Of a DNA stretch of 64,000 nucleotides, positions 1-8,399 are shown piece after piece. The stretch comes from Chrysogorgia sp. JL179-B06. Lineage: Eukaryota > Cnidaria > Anthozoa > Scleralcyonacea > Chrysogorgiidae. The stretch lies in assembly GCA_035772405.1 (NCBI GenBank), contig JAYKKM010000451.1, forward strand, positions 248,001 to 312,000. The letters run 5' to 3'. The notes beneath the pieces are model-generated. The model was not told where the DNA came from. It did not search any database and worked only from the letters and a program-made list of their open reading frames with translations. Positions within the stretch are counted from its first letter, which is position 1; every line of letters starts with the position of its first letter. The position numbers were made by a program, and so were the translations under genes.

Positions 1-429
1 GAGTCCATCAGAGTATGACCTTTAAAATTTAAATAATACGACTGGAAAAACGGGTCTTGTCAAAGTGAAAAGGTGGTGAACTGTTAATATTTTTAGCAAC
101 GTACATCGGCGCGCGTTTTTCCGGCGTAAATTACTTGTTTGTTGAATTAATTGTACGAGTTAGAATGCTCCAGAAACACAGTCATATAACAAGAGCTTTT
201 AAATTGGAGTATGTATATGAGTCTCGCTACCTTTCACTGCCTGTGGGCATAAATCGACAAATCATATTGATTCAATATGCCAACATGTCATATAAGACGA
301 CAAAATCATCAAGCGGTAAACTATAGCAAGGCAGTTTTTTCGCTAAATTGCAGATTGCAAGTCTACGGTAGTATTAACTTGTTGCTCGCACTCGTCGGTC
401 TGTTTTTATTGGATTGAATAGCGATTGAG

Positions 430-1245
430 TGATGAACCAGGCAGGTAACGTCTATTAGCGAAGCGAGTTTAACAATAAAGCGGGTTTATTTGTTATTAAT
501 ATATATCCGAGCGCTGGTGCAGTCTATGACCACTGGTCACTGCCATTACCATTGAGGAGTTTTTTCTTTACGATCGCTCGAACTTGCCATGCTTGCGGCT
601 TGGCGCGGAAAAATGAAAACTTACCCGGGTATCGTATTGCCGACACTTTACACGAGCCCGGGGTCAAGTCAACCCGTGTTTACATGAATATATTAACCCG
701 GTCGACCCGGCTGTCGTGTAAACGCTAACAGGAGTTTATTATTATTAGTTTATTATTATTAGACGGGTCGACCCGGGTTTGGCTCGTATAAACGGCCTCT
801 AGATAATATATTTTGTGTAAAAGATTGACAGATGATATGTTTGACTAATTAACTTCCGGTGGACGACTCAAGTCGGGGCACTGATGATACGAAAGGTCTC
901 CACTAAAAATGTTTCCAATATATAAGTTACCACAGATTTCAATTACAAAATTTTCAAAACGACTTTTGACGTCAAAACAAATCACTACCAAAATCACTAC
1001 CGCGAGACGCACAGTCAACAGCCTTCCGAATTGATGTAAACACTGACTCATTGCCTTTCTGGTCTGGTTGTCTGTAATTTGTCCCGATTGTCGACAAAAT
1101 TAACAAGTAAGAACATTTTAATAGCGATTTAATACAATTATTGTGTAAAAATACCAAACAAACCCGCTTTACTGTTAAACTCGCTTCACTATTAATAAAC
1201 TCGCTAGTTCGCTGTTAAACTCGCTTCACGTTACGGCTACCTGTG
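430..1245. mobile_element. Non-autonomous TIR DNA transposon
   Basis: Inverted arms flank about 0.8 kb of non-coding sequence. The left arm (about 438-500) carries AAGCGAGTTTAACAATAAAG; its reverse complement, with one or two differences, lies at 1156-1195, and a second copy of the GTTAAACTCGCTTCAC core is at 1212-1229. The outermost parts (GGCAGGTAACG on the left, CGTTACGGCTACCTG on the right) are also inverted matches. No transposase is present, so this is a MITE-like derivative of unknown superfamily. I could not fix a target-site duplication. Confidence 0.55.
640..800. repeat. Nested CCCGGG-rich hairpin MITE
   Basis: A short inverted-repeat element sits inside the larger TIR transposon. 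The left arm (about 648-676) has TTTACACGAGCCCGGGGTC and the right arm (about 762-793) the inverted GACCCGGGTTTGGCTCGTA, with GTCGACCCG motifs between them. The centre contains a short ATT triplet run. No coding capacity. Confidence 0.5.
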
Positions 1246-1664
1246 ATAATGCGCAAGTATTTATTTTAAGTTGCCACAAGTTCTCCCAAACGATATTATC
1301 AAATTCATAGCAAACGATATTATATTCTGAAATAAGTAATATTCTACATCGCCCGTAACTTGGCATATTTCATTATTTTGACAACTTTCCCATTTCTTCG
1401 AACTGCAACAGAACTTAAACCATGTGTCAAACGACGCCAAACTTCGGAAATAAACGACATATTCCGAAACGCGATTGCGGTTAATATTGCGGTTAGGTTA
1501 CGCGAGGTTGAACCGCGGACCGACCGAGGTTCGACCGCGGATCGACCGAGGATCGACTTCGGTTGAACCGGAGATGAACCCAGGTTGATCCGCGGATGAT
1601 CCGCGGATGATCCGCGGATGAACCCCGGTTAACCGCGGTTTCTGTTAGGTTAATTCTAGGCAGT
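1246..1664. other. Non-coding stretch with CCGCGG-type short repeats
   Basis: No gene is supported. From about 1500 to 1640 the sequence is unusually GC-rich for the window and built of short related words (GACCGAGG, GGTTGAACC, AACCGCGG), ending in three tandem copies of GATGATCCGCG at about 1590-1622. These are self-complementary and could fold. Confidence 0.45.
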
Positions 1665-1805
1665 ACTGTATCTCCAATCTCACGTGTTCGTTGTCTCTCA
1701 ACTGTTTTGTTTTTGCGGAATAACTAATTCGTACGAGTATGGATGCCTTATAAGTATCTCCAATCTTGCGTATTCATTGTCTCTCAACTGTTTTATTGTT
1801 TTCTC
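1665..1805. repeat. Partial tandem duplication of ATPase 3' end
   Basis: The segment at about 1668-1715 (TATCTCCAATCTCACGTG onward to CTCTCAACTGTTTT) repeats about 78-80 bp away at 1748-1800 with several differences. The right copy codes for the C-terminal part of the packaging-type ATPase; the left copy lies across and beyond its stop codon. Translated on the minus strand, both copies give the same start, QLRDNE. It is a diverged local duplication of a gene tail. Confidence 0.6.
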
Positions 1806-2309
1806 AATTTCCGCTTTATCGACTCCGTTAAGATAATCGTCTGCAATAGTTTTCATATCGCTTCTATTAGGGTTGTAGAATGTCACTAACTTTGAGATGT
1901 TCTCACGATATGGTTTACTAATTGAGGTTAGTTGTTGTGTTATGACTATTATGGATAGGTTGTAGTGTCTAGCGCTAAAGGCTAATTTAACTAGTTCGCT
2001 TGTTCTGTTTTTAACATCCTGCCCACTAGCACAATCGTTTAGTATTACTAGTGAGTTGGTGCCTTTATAAATATCAGTCACGTATTTAAGAACTACGTCG
2101 ACCTTATCTTGCTCACACTGAATAGCGATAAAGTTTGGGTCTCTCAAGTATTTCCACTCTGTGTACGTTTTATTCCATTCAAATGTTGGACATATAAGAA
2201 TGATATACTCGAAGTGATTCGTGTATTCTTTCTCTATCATATCCAATAGGTAGTGTGTTTTACCACAGGCTGTCATACCAACAATTAGCATGTTAAAAGG
2301 CGTTTTCAT
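1698..2309 (-). CDS. A32-like packaging-type ATPase (Element A)
   Basis: A 203-residue P-loop ATPase. A Walker A-like motif GMTACGKT lies at about residues 11-18, a Walker B-like strand SLVILND at about 86-92, and a later ITQQ motif resembles the sensor/arginine region of FtsK-HerA-type viral packaging ATPases. In that family the enzyme drives viral DNA into preformed capsids. ATG at 2307-2309. The gene is intact and lies 17 bp downstream of the 141-residue ORF on the same strand, suggesting co-transcription. It differs clearly from the second ATPase at 11224-11778, so this is another lineage and not a duplicate. The C-terminus abuts a tandem duplication. It could instead be a non-packaging P-loop NTPase of a mobile element, but length and motif spacing favour the packaging family. 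Confidence 0.72.
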   Translation of the reverse strand: MKTPFNMLIVGMTACGKTHYLLDMIEKEYTNHFEYIILICPTFEWNKTYTEWKYLRDPNFIAIQCEQDKVDVVLKYVTDIYKGTNSLVILNDCASGQDVKNRTSELVKLAFSARHYNLSIIVITQQLTSISKPYRENISKLVTFYNPNRSDMKTIADDYLNGVDKAEIEKTIKQLRDNEYARLEILIRHPYSYELVIPQKQNS

Positions 2310-2326
2310 ATAGAATACTATATGTT

Positions 2327-2752
2327 TTAGTATTGGATTGATTGTATATCGTTGTTGATAAGGTTTACGAGTCCGTCGGAGAGTACGAATATTCTACACA
2401 TGACGTTCGCTGTTGTAGCTTCTTTATTGATTTCCATCAATATTCCTGACTGAGTGTTCACGATCTTTTTTCCAGTGGCGACTTTCGCGTTATCTTCGAT
2501 AGATCTAAGGTCAACAACCAAAGCGAAACCGTCTTTGTAAAACTTTTGAACAGTCATGTGCTGGTCGTAGTCTAGTTTTCGTCCAAATAGTCGTTTCGCT
2601 TCTACCCATAGTCTTGATTTTGGTATTCCTTGACTGTATACCATGTTTGGCACACCTTCAATAGTGAGTTTAACTGACTCTATGTTTGGGTAGACGAACT
2701 CCTCGCTGTCAGTTCTTGTCTTACTTGTGAAGAGTAGAACGATAGCTTTCAT
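2327..2752 (-). CDS. 141-residue protein, possible capsid C-terminal fragment
   Basis: An intact 141-residue reading frame with an ATG at 2750-2752. No signal peptide, membrane segment or catalytic motif is visible. The segment around residues 75-140 (FALVVDLRSI, then KKIVNTQSGILMEI, then a strand-rich tail ending in DIQSIQY) has the beta-rich look of the C-terminal half of a jelly-roll capsid protein, and its place between the ATPase and DNA polymerase fits a structural gene. If so, the N-terminal part has been lost, as known double-jelly-roll capsid proteins run to 400 residues or more. The assignment is inference; otherwise it is an unknown protein of Element A. Confidence 0.4.
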   Translation of the reverse strand: MKAIVLLFTSKTRTDSEEFVYPNIESVKLTIEGVPNMVYSQGIPKSRLWVEAKRLFGRKLDYDQHMTVQKFYKDGFALVVDLRSIEDNAKVATGKKIVNTQSGILMEINKEATTANVMCRIFVLSDGLVNLINNDIQSIQY

Positions 2753-3042
2753 TGATTTTCTTGGTAGGTTAATATTTTCGTTTACAAGTGTGATTCCTTT
2801 ATAAATATATTAAATTATATTAAATATATAATTAATTATATTAAATATATTTTCTATGTCATAAGAATATGCTCTAGAAGAGGTATAGAGTTGAGAGGTA
2901 GTCTTAACGACCTCAAACCTGGTAAGGTCAAGGTGCGATTCGAGCACAACCTATATAGCGTAGTATACAAGGATCTAGGTTGGGACGGGAGAGGAGACCC
3001 ATACTACAACGAGTGGGTAAATAAAATATATAGTAATATATA
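2753..3042 (+). promoter_or_regulatory. AT-rich divergent intergenic region with ORF remnant
   Basis: Positions 2790-2860 consist almost wholly of TATTAAATATAT-like words between the minus-strand 141-residue gene and plus-strand coding sequence, so a bidirectional promoter is plausible. From about 2868 to 3041 an open plus-strand frame without ATG reads through about 55 codons (it includes LNDLKPGKVKVRFEHN) and stops at the TAA just before the next ATG. It may be a truncated small gene. Confidence 0.35.
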
Positions 3043-3222
3043 ATGGCAAGACCAAAAATTTACCAAACCAAAGAAGAAGCTTTAGTAGCAGCCAGAGCGC
3101 AAACCAAAGAGTGGATGAGAACTCATAAGTGGGTGTGTGAGACATGCGATCAGTCATACCACGTGACCTCTAAATATAAACACATCAAGACTAAAAAACA
3201 TTTTAGAAATTTAAACAGCTAG
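3043..3222 (+). CDS. Small C2H2-like zinc-finger protein (59 aa)
   Basis: A 59-residue basic protein beginning MARPKIYQTKEEA. The C-terminal half has a CETC pair, then HIKTKKH giving two histidines, the spacing of a single C2H2-type finger. Short basic proteins with one finger are common in virus-like elements and may bind DNA or RNA. ATG at 3043-3045 follows the AT-rich intergenic block. The gene is convergent with the DNA polymerase: its stop codon (3220-3222) overlaps the last 4 bp of the polymerase gene, so the 3' ends interlock. Function is inferred from the finger alone. Confidence 0.6.
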   Translation: MARPKIYQTKEEALVAARAQTKEWMRTHKWVCETCDQSYHVTSKYKHIKTKKHFRNLNS

Positions 3223-6200
3223 TTCTGGACTATTTTGTAATGTCCATACGCATAGCTAGATACACCGTCTGGTAGTATATGTCGCTTGTCGTCAAAGCAG
3301 CTTAAGGATATCTTATTTATTTCATAGCTTCCAAGTTGGTGGCTCTTGCTGCGAATAGTTTTAATTATGTGAGACATCTGCTCACCATTTGTTAGGACAC
3401 TTTTATAGTTGTCATGTCTTATGTTGTTTCTAATGGTACTCTTCTTGATACCTTTAGCAGTCTTCCCACCTTTTCCGTCCTCTTTCACGTAACTATAGAT
3501 TTTCGACCTTAAACCAACGAACTCAACGATGGGGACTCCTAATGTCTCATCCTTCATTTTACCAATAACCTTCTTGTTAGTTAGGTCGAAGTAAGGAGAT
3601 GACTTATCATATCCACTAAAGTCGAACACTTCTTTGTTAGCGTACATGTCTTTGTACACATCCTCCGTCTCAATCTCATACATTAGACTATCCGTGTCTG
3701 TGAATAGTAATTTGGCTTTGTTGCCATATTTCTTTTTGATGTTACTGTAGTGGAAGTCGTACACCAATGTCTTCGATAGGTCTAGAATACACATACCCAC
3801 GTATGCTGGTCTATTAAGAGTTAGTGTCTCTTTGATCTTGTGAACTCCTACCAAGTTATTGTCAAATATTTTACTGCTTACAAAGGTTGGTTTTGACGTT
3901 AGTTTCTTCAGTTTTTCCTCGTCTGTTACTAACTCCACATTCACACGCTTTCGTAGATTCTCCATAGTCTTTCCAAACACACTATTATTCATAAGCTTGA
4001 AAAAGTCTTTCTCAAAGTCATTCTTTGCTTGGGTTCTCTTGTCCGTATTAAAGTCGATATATTGCTTGAGCCATGGTGACTGATTGAATTGAAGTGCTCT
4101 ATGTACCTTATTAACCTTCATTCCCAAACTCTTGTATAATTGTAGGTTTCTATAGTGAACGACGTACTTACTCTTATCGTTTAGGTTAGGTATAAGTTTT
4201 GCAACCTCTCCAACAGATATCTTAAACTTGTTTTGGATTGTCTTACAATAGTTTGACAACATATCACTACTTACTTTCATCCTCTCAGGGGCTAAAGGAT
4301 AGTCGTTGCGAAGATCGTGCAACTCCTCTGGATACTGTAAATCAACCTCGAGTATCAACCCCTTGTCTGATTCGTTGTTATACTTATCTAGATTGTTGAT
4401 GTCAAAACCTTCGACCCACTCAAACCCACCAGTCGGTAGATACTGACACATAGCCCAACCATAAAGGTTATTCGCATCTAAGTATACGATATGTTTCGAT
4501 GGTTTACTACTATCATACCACTTCATGTACTTGTTATTAGCTTCTCCGTGTCTATGTGTTATACAGGAGACACCACCCCGCATTCCTTTCTCGATAAACT
4601 GAAACATATCAATGTTAGTCATCAACTCTAGCTCCACTCCTGTCATCTTTAGAGCAGCGTCCCACGATAGTCCAGGTGACGTGAAGTAATGACAAGGATC
4701 TAATTGGTAGTACTGTTTACACGTTCTTCTAAAGTTCTCGAACACGTCAGCCAGTAGTAATACGTCAGACTTTAGGTATCGGTCGTGGTACTCACCCATA
4801 TTCTCCACACCCATTGTCTCCCACACTTCTTGAGCGTGCTCGTAGTCTGTATCTGACACATGCTCGTCGTTTAGGATGCTGTAAAAACTCTCCTTTGATG
4901 GCAACTCAAGTTCGTTAAACTTATCGAAACTATCCATATAGTCATATGGGTACACACCTTTTCGCGACACCAACTCTAGCTCCTCACCTTGAAATAGTTC
5001 AGACGTGTACTTGAGACATTCCTTTGGTAGGTTGTTCACTAGGTTGGCTAGACTAGAGCTCATGAATTGGAAACTATCTAGAAATACTAGATGTTTACCT
5101 AACATGAATGCCATATATTTCTCCATATTATTTGGTATGACGTTGATTTTCTGACCTAGCTTACCTATCTCTTGCATTGTGAAGTGACTATCGTACCCTC
5201 TTAGATTGTGAAATATGACAGGTATCTTATCAGTCAGTCTATAGTTCCTATTACATAACTGATGTGCTGAACCTCTATATTTACCAGTGATATGACAATG
5301 ATCTCTAACTCTCACGTCTCCACTTTTATATTTCCCATCACAAATGTGACATTTAGTCGATTCCTTGAAGTTAACCTTATCAGCTCTGGTCAACACCATG
5401 TCCTCATTAAAATGCTCCTTTCTGACTTTCTTACAGTATTTAACCTCCTCTAACATCTTTTTCATGAACTTCCTAACCGCGTTCTTACCTCGAAACATCT
5501 CTACTGGTTTACTATATTTATCACCATAACAACACACTACTTTGTACCCATACCCACAGTCCGTGTGTCTTTGGTACTTGCTAGTGTACGATCCTGTGAG
5601 TGGTGTCACGTTGTCGACCTTCTCTGTGATAGCCTCGAAGTCTGCGTATATTACGAATGGCACCTCTAATTGTTTATGAAAGTTTTCATACTCAAGAGTG
5701 CTGTCTTCTTCATCAGGCATCTTGATCGCTTGTTTACCATTTACCACCATACAAACCTCCTTATGATTCTCTAGAATCTCATTGGTAGTAAAACATTGAA
5801 GACAGTATCTACAGAAATTATTGCGACACTTGTGTTTAGACTGACCGCACATAAACCTACCAAAGTCTTTGATGTACACGTAGTGTCGTTTAACACCATT
5901 CGTTATTAGCAGCAGGTCCATATGATCCTCACACTTCTCCTCAGAAACGTAGATAGGGAATGGCTGCTTGTCCTCGTACCCAAACACGCTGATGCTAATA
6001 CCGTTCTGCCTCTCAATCTTGTTGTACTGTTTCGTATCCACTGGAAATCTCACTCCGTCATAATTGACAGAACCTACGTTCTTCTTGTGCTTCGACACTC
6101 TCTGCGGATTCTTTCCTACAGGACACTTGTGTAACACGTGACACCACATAAAACACTTGTCATCGTTGTTCATTATGTTAATCAAACCTTTAGACGTGTT

Positions 6201-7355
6201 CCTCAACTCTTCCGGTAGCTCAATATAACTCGATCCTTTAAGAGGCTTATACACTACCACATTAATAAAGTGGTCACTAACACTGTCTACAACCCACCCA
6301 GACCCTTCTGACAACCATACAGCTATACGATTTACTATCTCCTCACTAGCTTGTCTCGTAGTCCCACTAATATCAACACTACTAACCACTGTTTTAACCA
6401 CACTATTAAAGAAGGCTGTCTTAATCACAGACTCACCGTCACCAATCTCTTTCTCTAGAGTTACTTTCAAAGTCTCAGAAAACTTTAAACCTTTCAGTCT
6501 ATCTAACTCTTTCTGTAAAGTCGAGCCTACTACTCCTCTAGTCTTGACTAGTTGTTTTAGTGGGTCCTTTTTGTAGACCACCTCAACACTATACGATTTG
6601 GTATACCCTTTGAGAGCAACTCTCCTTTGTACAATAGTAGGAGGTTTCATCTTAGCAATAAGACTAGTGATTCTCTTGTACTCTTTGTCTGAGGCCTCCT
6701 GACTTAGTCGTGACCTCCTCACATATCGTCTAAGATCACGTCTAGCCTTTCGAACTTCTCTGACCTCCCTAATTCTGGTGACTCTACTAATGACGTTCTC
6801 CCTAGATCCTCTTCTAATAAGGTCCATCCACTTATACCCCAATGCTTTAGCATCAGCTAGATAGCCAGACATCCTCTCTAGAAAACTCATCTTAATATTC
6901 GGTATAACTAAATTACCAGAACCTATAGCAGGATCACGTGCACCACCACTCGATAGTGTACCACTACGAGCGACATTACCACCCACAATAGGGTTACGTT
7001 CACGTTCAGACCTTTTCATAAGAGTCGTTTTATTATTTAATATAGCCAAGTCTTTAGACCCTTTCGAATCATGAGCCCCACTCAACTCACGAGTTGAAAT
7101 AAAGCCCACACCAGGATCACGCGTAATATTACTTGACATAGTCTTGTTACGAGCGACATCCCCACCCACAGCAGCGCCACGTCCAGACACCTCACTCTGT
7201 AGCCTACTAGCTGAGACACGTCTCTGACTCCCCAAACCACGTGACACATCGTCTATTAGTAGTCTCGAAAGTGGGGTTAACAGCAAACTTTTTCCATTTG
7301 AATGTCTCAACTTCTCTGGAGAACTAAGCACTTTTTCCGTTTTTGGATTCCACAT
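3219..7355 (-). CDS. polB: Protein-primed-type family B DNA polymerase with endonuclease VII domain
   Basis: An intact polymerase of 1,378 residues from the ATG at 7353-7355; the frame stays open 10 codons upstream without another ATG. Numbering here is from the longer frame. Residues 60-170 hold two imperfect copies of a VGG-VAR-SS-RDP unit; 195-235 is very basic. A C2H2-like finger lies at about 518-545. The 3'-5' exonuclease has Exo I YADFEA (580-585), Exo II NLRGYD (727-732) and Exo III YLKSD (870-874). A Cys/His endonuclease VII-like domain (KCHICD to HQLCN) lies at 678-712, between Exo I and Exo II. The polymerase core has motif A DANNLYGW (970-977), motif B KLMNNSVFG (about 1130-1138) and motif C FTDTDS (1228-1233). 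This arrangement is typical of polymerases of virus-like elements in invertebrates. The N-terminus lies inside a large palindrome. It is the least decayed large virus-like gene here. Confidence 0.9.
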   Translation of the reverse strand: MWNPKTEKVLSSPEKLRHSNGKSLLLTPLSRLLIDDVSRGLGSQRRVSASRLQSEVSGRGAAVGGDVARNKTMSSNITRDPGVGFISTRELSGAHDSKGSKDLAILNNKTTLMKRSERERNPIVGGNVARSGTLSSGGARDPAIGSGNLVIPNIKMSFLERMSGYLADAKALGYKWMDLIRRGSRENVISRVTRIREVREVRKARRDLRRYVRRSRLSQEASDKEYKRITSLIAKMKPPTIVQRRVALKGYTKSYSVEVVYKKDPLKQLVKTRGVVGSTLQKELDRLKGLKFSETLKVTLEKEIGDGESVIKTAFFNSVVKTVVSSVDISGTTRQASEEIVNRIAVWLSEGSGWVVDSVSDHFINVVVYKPLKGSSYIELPEELRNTSKGLINIMNNDDKCFMWCHVLHKCPVGKNPQRVSKHKKNVGSVNYDGVRFPVDTKQYNKIERQNGISISVFGYEDKQPFPIYVSEEKCEDHMDLLLITNGVKRHYVYIKDFGRFMCGQSKHKCRNNFCRYCLQCFTTNEILENHKEVCMVVNGKQAIKMPDEEDSTLEYENFHKQLEVPFVIYADFEAITEKVDNVTPLTGSYTSKYQRHTDCGYGYKVVCCYGDKYSKPVEMFRGKNAVRKFMKKMLEEVKYCKKVRKEHFNEDMVLTRADKVNFKESTKCHICDGKYKSGDVRVRDHCHITGKYRGSAHQLCNRNYRLTDKIPVIFHNLRGYDSHFTMQEIGKLGQKINVIPNNMEKYMAFMLGKHLVFLDSFQFMSSSLANLVNNLPKECLKYTSELFQGEELELVSRKGVYPYDYMDSFDKFNELELPSKESFYSILNDEHVSDTDYEHAQEVWETMGVENMGEYHDRYLKSDVLLLADVFENFRRTCKQYYQLDPCHYFTSPGLSWDAALKMTGVELELMTNIDMFQFIEKGMRGGVSCITHRHGEANNKYMKWYDSSKPSKHIVYLDANNLYGWAMCQYLPTGGFEWVEGFDINNLDKYNNESDKGLILEVDLQYPEELHDLRNDYPLAPERMKVSSDMLSNYCKTIQNKFKISVGEVAKLIPNLNDKSKYVVHYRNLQLYKSLGMKVNKVHRALQFNQSPWLKQYIDFNTDKRTQAKNDFEKDFFKLMNNSVFGKTMENLRKRVNVELVTDEEKLKKLTSKPTFVSSKIFDNNLVGVHKIKETLTLNRPAYVGMCILDLSKTLVYDFHYSNIKKKYGNKAKLLFTDTDSLMYEIETEDVYKDMYANKEVFDFSGYDKSSPYFDLTNKKVIGKMKDETLGVPIVEFVGLRSKIYSYVKEDGKGGKTAKGIKKSTIRNNIRHDNYKSVLTNGEQMSHIIKTIRSKSHQLGSYEINKISLSCFDDKRHILPDGVSSYAYGHYKIVQN

Positions 7356-7478
7356 ATTTGCTCGAAAATTATATGTGGAATACAAAAACTGAAAAAGTGC
7401 CTAGTTCCCCAGAGAAAAAAGTTGAGACATGAAAAATGGAAAAAGTGTGCTGGTAGCCCCACTTTCTATACTACTAAA
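7256..7478. repeat. Large imperfect palindrome at the Element A/Element B junction
   Basis: Two arms of about 102-108 bp (7256-7357 and 7371-7478) are inverted copies around a 13-bp spacer. The left arm holds the first ~35 codons of the Element A polymerase on the minus strand. The right arm carries a diverged copy of the same start on the plus strand (MWNTKTEKVPSSPEKK, then a stop). Outside the left arm the polymerase gene continues; outside the right arm the sequence becomes integrase chromodomain. The palindrome therefore marks the join of two unrelated coding regions. Confidence 0.8.
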
Positions 7479-7562
7479 GAATATCTTGTAAAATGGTTAG
7501 GTTACTCTAATGATTTTAATTCTTGGGTACCGGCTGATAATGTAAAACATATTTCGAAATAA
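7430..7562 (+). pseudogene. Polinton integrase remnant: C-terminal chromodomain only
   Basis: The frame ending at 7562 contains KEYLVKWLGY followed by NSWVPADNV, a clear chromodomain core (aromatic residues and the W-x-P region). Chromodomains end the retroviral-type integrases of Polintons and chromoviruses. No DDE core is present upstream: the sequence there is the palindrome arm. The penton gene starts 124 bp downstream on the same strand, the order expected in a Polinton (integrase, penton, core, capsid). I read it as the truncated 3' end of Element B's integrase. Confidence 0.7.
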
Positions 7563-7631
7563 AAGGGTGTGATCTTATAACTTGTGTTCATTTGTGTCTT
7601 ATACTCGCCGAGATGACAACACAGTTTTACT

Positions 7632-7695
7632 TAACGCTCCTAAGTAATAGTTCTATGAAATATTAACGCTCCCAAGTAATAGTTCTATGAAATAT
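7632..7695. repeat. 32-bp tandem duplication over the penton start
   Basis: Two copies of a 32-bp unit beginning TAACGCTCC and ending CTATGAAATAT lie head to tail (7632-7663, 7664-7695), differing at one base. The second copy contains the penton start codon; in the first copy the same ATG is followed two codons later by a stop. Confidence 0.85.
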
Positions 7696-8385
7696 TTCCC
7701 TGACAATACTGTAGCGAATTTTAAAGTGAAGCTCGCCGAAACGTTAGAGCTGACAGGGGACTGGGAAGTAGCCCTTTCCGAATTTAATTATCCTCATACA
7801 TGGAGCACGATACGCGAAGGCAATCAGCAAACCTTTCTCTACAACATTGGGACAGGTCCAGATCAAGTGGGCATCGTTCAAGGCACACAATACAACAGTG
7901 TTACAAACCTGGTTAAAGATTTAAACCATTGCATGACGAAAGAAGGACAAGCTAAGATCAAGTTTACATATAACAAAAATATGCTCAAAGTGATGGTCGA
8001 TGTGAAAAAGGGCGCAATGGTATGGTTCTCGGGTGATATCGCAACGGCTTTAGGATTCGAGCAGGATACAGTGATTACGAAGAAAACAACGAGTCCTTAC
8101 GTAGCAGATATAAACGCGGGCTTTGCATCTAAGTACCTCTACACAAATGTGGTGGATGCACAATTTGTCGGCGACGTCAAAGTGCCTGTTCTACCAATTG
8201 TGAATATGAAAGGAAAATACGGGGAAAATGTTAACGTTAGTTTTCGCAACTTACAATACGTCCCCCTGAAGGTGAAATCATTCGAGATGATCGAAATAGA
8301 TATAAAGGACGACAAAAACGAAAACGTGTCATTTGGTTTCGGGAAGTCGATCGTGACACTTCATTTTAGACAGAGCAGATCATAG
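7687..8385 (+). CDS. Penton-like minor capsid protein (Element B)
   Basis: An intact 232-residue frame. It shows the pattern of Polinton/adintovirus penton proteins: an N-terminal ELTGDWEVALSEFNYP segment, a WFSGDIATALGF segment near the middle, a TNVVDAQFVGDVKVPVLPIV segment around residues 155-172, and a C-terminal IDIKDD...FGFGKSIVTLHF end. In the family this single-jelly-roll protein occupies the fivefold vertices. The ATG at 7687 is chosen because homologous sequence begins at once; an upstream copy of the start lies in a tandem duplication and is dead. The next gene begins 14 bp after the stop. Confidence 0.8.
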   Translation: MKYFPDNTVANFKVKLAETLELTGDWEVALSEFNYPHTWSTIREGNQQTFLYNIGTGPDQVGIVQGTQYNSVTNLVKDLNHCMTKEGQAKIKFTYNKNMLKVMVDVKKGAMVWFSGDIATALGFEQDTVITKKTTSPYVADINAGFASKYLYTNVVDAQFVGDVKVPVLPIVNMKGKYGENVNVSFRNLQYVPLKVKSFEMIEIDIKDDKNENVSFGFGKSIVTLHFRQSRS

Positions 8386-8399
8386 TATTTTATTTAAAG

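Noticed and set aside
3859..4083. Plus-strand frame antisense to the polymerase
   Set aside because: A shadow of the polymerase coding strand, Ser/Phe-rich, with no independent support.
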